Assembly: GCA_023015825.1 (NCBI GenBank)
Contig: JALKAW010000011.1
Coordinates: 1-45,813 of the forward strand
Origin: Flavobacteriaceae bacterium S0862
GTDB lineage: Bacteria > Bacteroidota > Bacteroidia > Flavobacteriales > Flavobacteriaceae
DNA length: 45,813 nt
Direction of reading: 5' to 3'
The translations under genes and the position numbers were made by a program. Each line of letters opens with the position of its first letter. Within the stretch, counting starts at the first letter, position 1. Under the pieces are notes generated by a model, which did not search any database, was not told the DNA's origin, and saw nothing but the letters and a program-made list of their open reading frames with translations. This document shows positions 43,702-45,813 of this stretch, one piece after another.

Positions 43702-44254
43702 TTCTGTTTAATACTTTAATTCCAAGTGTTATTAAGATTACTATTAATACAATAAAAAATATACTTGTTGAAATGCTTTTTATAACTGAAAATATATTAG
43801 TTGTATAAACTACAGTCTCTTTCAATTCGGGATAGTTTTTAAGCAATGTGATAATTCCGATATTTTCCAAATAATCTGCAATTCCGGCAATTATTGGTAT
43901 TACGCAGAGATAAATATATGGGGAATTTAATTTGTTCAATTTTTTCAATAAATATCCCAAAAGCAGACAGTAAGAAAGTCCGAATAGCAGTGGGTAAATC
44001 ATATCAACAGGTATTTGGTTGGTTAGATATGTCAAACGTCCATTTTCTCCAAGCGAAGTGAATAATTCACTTACATAATTCAAATTATATCCTGTGGGCA
44101 TCATATCCAATAATTTCATTCCGTTAGAGAATTCCATTGTTTTGGGAATTGTAACAGCCAGCATAAAGGTGTAAACAAGATTTGTCAAGATAAAAAGTCC
44201 TAAAACCTTTTTGCCTGAAATATTCTTTTCTATGAATTTTATTAATCGTTTCAT
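43679..44254 (-). CDS. Membrane protein in cassette block B
   Basis: A 191-residue membrane protein with four predicted helices (about residues 17-35, 83-105, 113-132 and 160-183) and a basic N terminus. No family is recognised. The last five codons (SANTV and stop) lie inside boundary element E1, so the 3' end of the gene was shaped by the boundary. On its minus-strand coding side it is preceded by an A13 tract just before the ATG. It is alone in its block. Confidence 0.72.
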   Translation of the reverse strand: MKRLIKFIEKNISGKKVLGLFILTNLVYTFMLAVTIPKTMEFSNGMKLLDMMPTGYNLNYVSELFTSLGENGRLTYLTNQIPVDMIYPLLFGLSYCLLLGYLLKKLNKLNSPYIYLCVIPIIAGIADYLENIGIITLLKNYPELKETVVYTTNIFSVIKSISTSIFFIVLIVILITLGIKVLNRKISANTV

Positions 44255-44267
44255 TTTTTTTTTTTTT
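44254..44267. repeat. 14-base T tract before the ATG of the block B gene
   Basis: A homopolymer of 14 T (14 A on the coding strand including the A of ATG) directly before the start. Such tracts serve as A-rich ribosome binding regions in Bacteroidota and can also slip in replication. Confidence 0.6.
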
Positions 44268-44268
44268 C

Positions 44269-44409
44269 AAATAAGTGCTAACGGTCTAGTATAGGATCAG
44301 TAGCGCATTAAATGCACTTATCTTTCGAATAGAAGATGCTTAATTTAATGCAAAAAACGGTCTGAGTATTCACCCAAACCGTTATTGCTTTTATACATTG
44401 TTAGTGGTT
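44269..44409. repeat. Cassette-boundary palindrome E2
   Basis: Starts AAATAAGTGCTAAC (44269-44282), the exact complement of GTTAGCACTTATTT at 43688-43701. GCATTAAAT (44305-44313) pairs with ATTTAATGC (44343-44351); AACGGTCT is repeated (44280-44287, 44356-44363). It ends TATACATTGTTAGTGGTT (GTTAGTGGTT at 44400-44409). Confidence 0.65.
44352..44383 (-). terminator. Terminator of the erythromycin-esterase-like gene, inside E2
   Basis: On the minus strand AACGGTTTGGGT pairs with ACTCAGACCGTT (two G-U pairs) with a 4-nt loop and U run. It lies 30 bases after the minus-strand stop at 44413. Confidence 0.7.
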
Positions 44410-44412
44410 GTT

Positions 44413-45630
44413 TTAATCATTATCATGAGCCATAGTTGAGCCTGTAGCTTTACGAACATAAAGAATAGCATCTCCATAATTTTTAACCATTATAGAGTCA
44501 GTTGTCATAAAATTATTTTCTCGTACTTTCATTTTTGGAATTTGAGTACTATTAATATCCAAAAAAACAATATCAGAATTGGTTGCATTGCCTATTTTAA
44601 ATGCTAATGTTCCTTCAACTGATTCTGGAATAATACCCTTAGGCTGTCCTTGAGGGTATGACCATACTCCTTGATTGTAGAGGACAAGGATAGAATAATA
44701 TTTGTCTCCATAAGATTTTTTGAGTAATTCACCCATCCATGTCCTATCTGTTGATTTAAGCTGAAGATGTTTATTAGCTGCCCATATAATTACTTTGTTA
44801 TATTTTTTTAGATAGAAGTTTACATTGTCAGCCATAATCGAATCTCTAATTGAGCTACTTTTTAAATAATTGGGGTGAGAAAGTATCTCAGGGAAGTTTT
44901 TTGGTGTTAGAGGCGGAGCTGATTCAATATAAATTAATGATTTTAAATTGGCCTCAATATTCTTCAACCACTGATATATTTTAGGAGTTATTTGATTTTT
45001 TAATGTTTTTAATTCAGTTACTGATTTTTTCAAATATTTTAGCGAATCTCCAGTTACTGTCAGAATATTTTTATCCTTGAGTATTGTTATTGCGCTAATG
45101 AGATTATCATAGGCTACAGCAGAAATTTTATCTCTAATAAGCTCAGCATTGGCAGCATGTATATTCATTGATTCCGCACCTGTCATTTGAGGGTCGAAAC
45201 CATGAAAATGGAGTGTATCACCTTTTTTAGCAGTTTCATCTAAATAGCTTATTAATGATAAATATTCTTTACTATTTGCCCATGTTGATTGAATTCCAAT
45301 ATTTGCGGCTTCCTTTTTTGAGCGAGTAGTAAGAGCAGATAATGTTTTTTCAACAGCAAGGAAATCGGATTCCATTAATATTGCTTCAAATCCTAATTCT
45401 TTATGAAGGTGTTTGATAATTTCTGTCTTCAATTCAAATAGTTTGCCATCTCCATGCGTATACTCACCTATCCCAACTATTGTTTTATCATTGAGATATG
45501 AATCTAAAGCATAATAATTATTATCCAAGCTCTTTACATTTTGTTCTATACTTCTTTGTTGATTGCATGAAGTTATGATTGTCAAAATACTTAAGAGCGA
45601 TAAACTTAATAATTGAGGTGTTTTTAACAT
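44413..45630 (-). CDS. Erythromycin esterase family lipoprotein
   Basis: A 405-residue protein. A signal peptide ends in a lipobox (IITSC, Cys22). The domain has GIGEYTHGDGKLFELK (Glu56 and His59, the family catalytic region), EAILMESDF with Glu87, LHFHGFDPQ and IIWAANKHLQ, matching the Ere family. Ere hydrolyses the lactone of macrolides, but most family members have other, unknown substrates. It is alone in its block, flanked by GTTAGTGGTT and AACCACTAAC. Confidence 0.85.
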   Translation of the reverse strand: MLKTPQLLSLSLLSILTIITSCNQQRSIEQNVKSLDNNYYALDSYLNDKTIVGIGEYTHGDGKLFELKTEIIKHLHKELGFEAILMESDFLAVEKTLSALTTRSKKEAANIGIQSTWANSKEYLSLISYLDETAKKGDTLHFHGFDPQMTGAESMNIHAANAELIRDKISAVAYDNLISAITILKDKNILTVTGDSLKYLKKSVTELKTLKNQITPKIYQWLKNIEANLKSLIYIESAPPLTPKNFPEILSHPNYLKSSSIRDSIMADNVNFYLKKYNKVIIWAANKHLQLKSTDRTWMGELLKKSYGDKYYSILVLYNQGVWSYPQGQPKGIIPESVEGTLAFKIGNATNSDIVFLDINSTQIPKMKVRENNFMTTDSIMVKNYGDAILYVRKATGSTMAHDND

Positions 45631-45666
45631 ATCCTTGAAAGAATTAGATTACTACTTTACGCTAAT

Positions 45667-45790
45667 AACCACTAACGCAGGGCTATGTGAAGCCACGTTT
45701 TGGATTTTAAAAGTAAGCAATTTATTGCATACTTTTAGAATACAAATTAAACGTGGACAGGTTGCATATAGCTATTGATATGTAAAGTTT
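45667..45790. repeat. Cassette-boundary palindrome E3
   Basis: Starts AACCACTAAC (45667-45676), the exact complement of GTTAGTGGTT at 44400-44409. The core has AAAAGTAAGCAAT (45709-45721) and ATTGCATACTTTT (45724-45736, 12/13 paired). Outer arms GCTATGTG...CCACGTTT and AAACGTGG...CATATAGC are also complementary. An ATG at 45797 (MAPKG) could open the next block but is cut off by the window. Confidence 0.6.
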
Positions 45791-45813
45791 TCTTCGATGG
45801 CACCAAAAGGTGA

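Noticed and set aside
44352-44383. Treating the AACGGT hairpin in E2 as part of the recombination fold
   Set aside because: With its U run after the esterase-like gene it is better explained as that gene's terminator, although both uses are possible.
1-45813. CRISPR arrays, insertion sequences, prophage or toxin-antitoxin genes
   Set aside because: No regularly spaced direct repeats, transposase motifs, phage structural genes or toxin-antitoxin pairs were recognised.

Overview
The window is AT-rich chromosomal DNA from a member of the Bacteroidota, most likely a marine-type Flavobacteriaceae. The evidence is a C-terminal type IX secretion sorting domain, repeated promoters of the Bacteroidota form TTTG-N18/19-TAnnTTTG, A-rich leaders instead of Shine-Dalgarno sequences, many short lipoproteins with an SC/NC lipobox, and families typical of the group (DUF6090, LytS/LytTR pairs, a bTHX protein with a Lys/Ala tail). 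The genus cannot be fixed from sequence alone. No rRNA, tRNA, CRISPR array, transposase or integrase was seen.

Layout. 1-16 kb is core and housekeeping sequence: the end of a secreted T9SS protein, a SulP anion transporter, the ddl-coaD-VOC operon divergent from PASTA protein-rluD, yaaA, bTHX, a uracil-DNA-glycosylase-like protein, YitT, an M28 peptidase lipoprotein, a DEAD-box helicase with two small genes, and GNAT plus two tandem DUF6090 genes. 16-24 kb holds regulators and signalling: an XRE regulator with membrane segments coupled to a membrane protein, a LytS-type kinase with its LytTR regulator, trmL with a Tat-exported class V aminotransferase, and a membrane-anchored TPR protein that starts with TTG.

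24-32.5 kb is a complete minus-strand trp operon, trpE-G-D-C-F-B-[CBM9-like lipoprotein]-[glycoside-hydrolase-like lipoprotein]-trpA. Nearly every junction overlaps by 1-8 bases. It is preceded by a strong promoter, a 15-codon leader peptide with three consecutive Trp codons, and a terminator hairpin whose loop can pair with a segment next to the leader stop. This is a textbook attenuator layout. The two lipoproteins sit between trpB and trpA and would share Trp control.

32.6-37 kb is a plus-strand run of redox and sulfur proteins: a TlpA-like thioredoxin lipoprotein, a secreted thioredoxin-like protein, a small rhodanese, a rhodanese lipoprotein, a membrane-anchored dihaem cytochrome of the thiosulfate dehydrogenase (TsdA) type, a Tat-exported DsrE-like protein and a secreted DsrE protein. 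Together they look like a periplasmic thiosulfate/sulfane-sulfur module without Sox genes. 37-41 kb holds an anomeric sugar kinase-like protein with a nucleotidyltransferase, a nitroreductase and a cysteine-synthase-family enzyme ending at a 21-bp-stem terminator.

41.2-45.8 kb is accessory DNA and the most unusual part. Three cargo blocks (TetR-lactonase-like-AhpD-like; a membrane protein; an erythromycin-esterase-like lipoprotein) are each bounded by their own inverted repeat and separated by long imperfect palindromes. Boundaries of the form GTTrG...CyAAC, with the start of each block complementary to its own end, are what an integron-like cassette array would show. No integrase is in view, so the mobilising enzyme is unknown.
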